DNA from: Thiomargarita sp.
GTDB taxonomy: Bacteria; Pseudomonadota; Gammaproteobacteria; Beggiatoales; Beggiatoaceae
DNA length: 6,586 bases
Assembly: GCA_023144675.1 (NCBI GenBank)
Contig: JAGLFE010000520.1
Location: 1 to 6,586 of the forward strand
Direction of reading: 5' to 3'
Positions 5,727-6,586 of this stretch are shown here, piece after piece. A model generated the notes under the pieces. It made no database searches. It saw nothing but the letters and a program-made list of their open reading frames with translations, and was not told the origin of the DNA. The number at the start of each line of letters is the position of its first letter. The stretch's first letter is position 1. A program made the position numbers and the translations under genes.

Positions 5727-6311
5727 ATGGCTTATGGTACTTTCAAATCAGTTGAAGAGGTGGCTACAAAATTTGATATTGAAGTCGCAGATACAATGAT
5801 ATTCATTGGTGGAAAAACGTTAGAAATTTCAGAACTATTATTCTCTATCGTCGAAAATAATTTAAGAGATAAAATAAATTATGTCTCTGAATATGCGATT
5901 TGTGAAACCATTATTCGTCCTATTTTGGATATAGTTGCCCAAAATTATCCTTTAAAAGTTTGGTCACATATTCCTTATAATGTGGATAAAGAAAAAGGAC
6001 TCGTGGGAGAACCAAATTATTTAATCGCTCCAAAAAATAAATATGGTGGTATGATAAGCCCAGCTTTGTGTGTTATAGAAGCTAAAAAAGATAATTTTGA
6101 TGAAGGTTGGACACAGGCTTTAGCAGAAATGGTAGCCTCTTCTCTACTTGATGCCAAAACTTGTTATGCGATAGTAACTACAGGTACAGTTTGGCAATTT
6201 GGAAAATTAAAAAACAATATTTTTATTGTAGATCCAACCTTCATGTCTGCATCCACCGATTTACAGCGACTTTTTAATAGCATTAATTGGGTATTTAATG
6301 AAATATCCTAA
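5727..6311 (+). CDS. PD-(D/E)XK nuclease-like protein, HsdR N-terminal type
   Basis: This 194-residue protein resembles stand-alone PD-(D/E)XK-fold proteins related to the N-terminal nuclease domain of type I restriction subunits. An N-terminal helix contains SEYAICETIIRPIL (54-67, E60). Then GEPNYLI (94-100, E95 or nearby as first acidic position) leads to the ALCVIEAKKD strand (113-122), with E118-A119-K120 as the (D/E)XK core. The helix W128-TQALAEM (Q130) follows, and the strands CYAIVTTGTVWQFGKL (146-161) resemble the 'NG..W..Y' strand of HsdR_N domains. There is no helicase, methylase or DNA-binding domain and no partner gene in view. The start is ATG 5727 with AAGGA at 5714-5718; an in-frame TTG at 5709 lies before that site and is less likely. 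It may be an orphan restriction-like or repair nuclease, or catalytically inert. Fold assignment is by motif only. Confidence 0.7.
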   Translation: MAYGTFKSVEEVATKFDIEVADTMIFIGGKTLEISELLFSIVENNLRDKINYVSEYAICETIIRPILDIVAQNYPLKVWSHIPYNVDKEKGLVGEPNYLIAPKNKYGGMISPALCVIEAKKDNFDEGWTQALAEMVASSLLDAKTCYAIVTTGTVWQFGKLKNNIFIVDPTFMSASTDLQRLFNSINWVFNEIS

Positions 6312-6443
6312 AATAGCACGCACTACGGTAAAATAGGTAAGGTTGATTTTTAATGAAAATAAATATGCAATTTTTAAAAAACTATTTATTTATAACTGAA
6401 GTTACGCAGATGAATTTAGATGTTATAAAATATAAGATGCGAA
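6312..6443. other. AT-rich spacer with no recognisable gene
   Basis: Between the nuclease-like gene and the transposase fragment I see no coding region. The string AACTGAAGTTACGCAG (6394-6409) is the only distinctive sequence and may mark the end of the insertion sequence; this cannot be settled without the other IS end. No clear terminator hairpin follows the stop at 6311. Confidence 0.5.
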
Positions 6444-6586
6444 TTAAGAGTCAAAAGCCAATAAAAACATAGCCGCAGACAATCTGCCAAAAACATGAAC
6501 CATCAAACCTTTATAAGAACGAACCTTGGAAGCGATTTGAATATTAGTTTTTTCTTGAATCCAATTAAAAAGAGATTCGATAGGTT
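6394..6586 (-). mobile_element. 3' end of an IS982-family insertion sequence, continuing beyond the window
   Basis: The transposase C-terminus on the - strand shows that an IS enters the window from the right. The inner boundary is uncertain: AACTGAAGTTACGCAG at 6394-6409, about 35 bases past the transposase stop, is a reasonable candidate for the terminal inverted repeat because of its position. Its partner end lies outside the window. The element may be intact or a remnant. Confidence 0.45.
6444..6586 (-). CDS. IS982-family transposase, C-terminal 46 residues (cut by window edge)
   Basis: On the - strand an open frame enters at 6584 and ends with TAA at 6444-6446. It encodes PIESLFNWIQEKTNIQ, then ASKVRSYKGLMVHVFGRL and a hydrophobic end finishing in AFDS. 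The run 'R-Q-PIES-F-NW-I-EKT-IQ-ASKVRS-KGL-VHVFG' is the characteristic C-terminus of IS982-family DDE transposases, including the last acidic residue of the catalytic triad region (E in PIES). The reading frame is intact over all visible codons and ends at about the expected place, so the gene may be full length beyond the window. It would catalyse DDE-type transposition of its own IS. Confidence 0.85.
   Translation of the reverse strand, partial: PIESLFNWIQEKTNIQIASKVRSYKGLMVHVFGRLSAAMFLLAFDS

Overview
The window comes from an AT-rich bacterial genome. Its largest gene, a fused LplT-Aas lysophospholipid salvage protein, points to a Gram-negative proteobacterium, most likely a gammaproteobacterium. 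The short palindromic repeats of the type GGGTGCATAA...TTATGCACC and TGTAGTTTGGGTTA...TAATCCAACA resemble intergenic repeats I associate with filamentous sulfur oxidisers (Thiotrichales/Beggiatoa-like), methanotrophs and cyanobacteria. The lineage is an inference and no closer assignment is possible from sequence alone. All clear protein genes read on the + strand except a transposase fragment at the right edge.

Layout. (1) 28-524: a two-gene, 4-bp-overlapping DUF4160-DUF2442 module that looks like a small toxin-antitoxin pair. (2) 525-842: a non-coding stretch with an attC-like half site and a good sigma70 promoter. (3) 843-1881: a second two-gene module, a Panacea (DUF4065/SocA-like) putative antitoxin followed one base later by a candidate toxin that may have a PemK/MazF-like fold. 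A run of nine T sits just before the junction and could allow slippage into a fused product. (4) 1882-2170: a strong terminator hairpin, a 109-bp MITE-like element with perfect 11-bp terminal inverted repeats, and an AT-rich dyad ahead of the next gene. (5) 2171-5611: the 1146-residue MFS (LplT) + PlsC acyltransferase + acyl-ACP synthetase fusion, the only evident housekeeping gene. (6) 5612-5726: a palindromic repeat. (7) 5727-6311: a 194-residue protein of PD-(D/E)XK nuclease appearance. (8) 6312-6586: AT-rich spacer and the C-terminal end of an IS982-family transposase on the - strand, cut by the window edge.

How it fits together. The left third and the right end look like accessory DNA: two candidate toxin-antitoxin modules, a stand-alone nuclease-like protein, an IS and several palindromic repeats surround one lipid-metabolism gene. 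The most promising candidate for an under-described system is the Panacea gene with its unrecognised partner (843-1881). Two start codons were revised: 1408 (ATG) instead of the upstream TTG at 1387, and 5727 (ATG with a Shine-Dalgarno) instead of the TTG at 5709.
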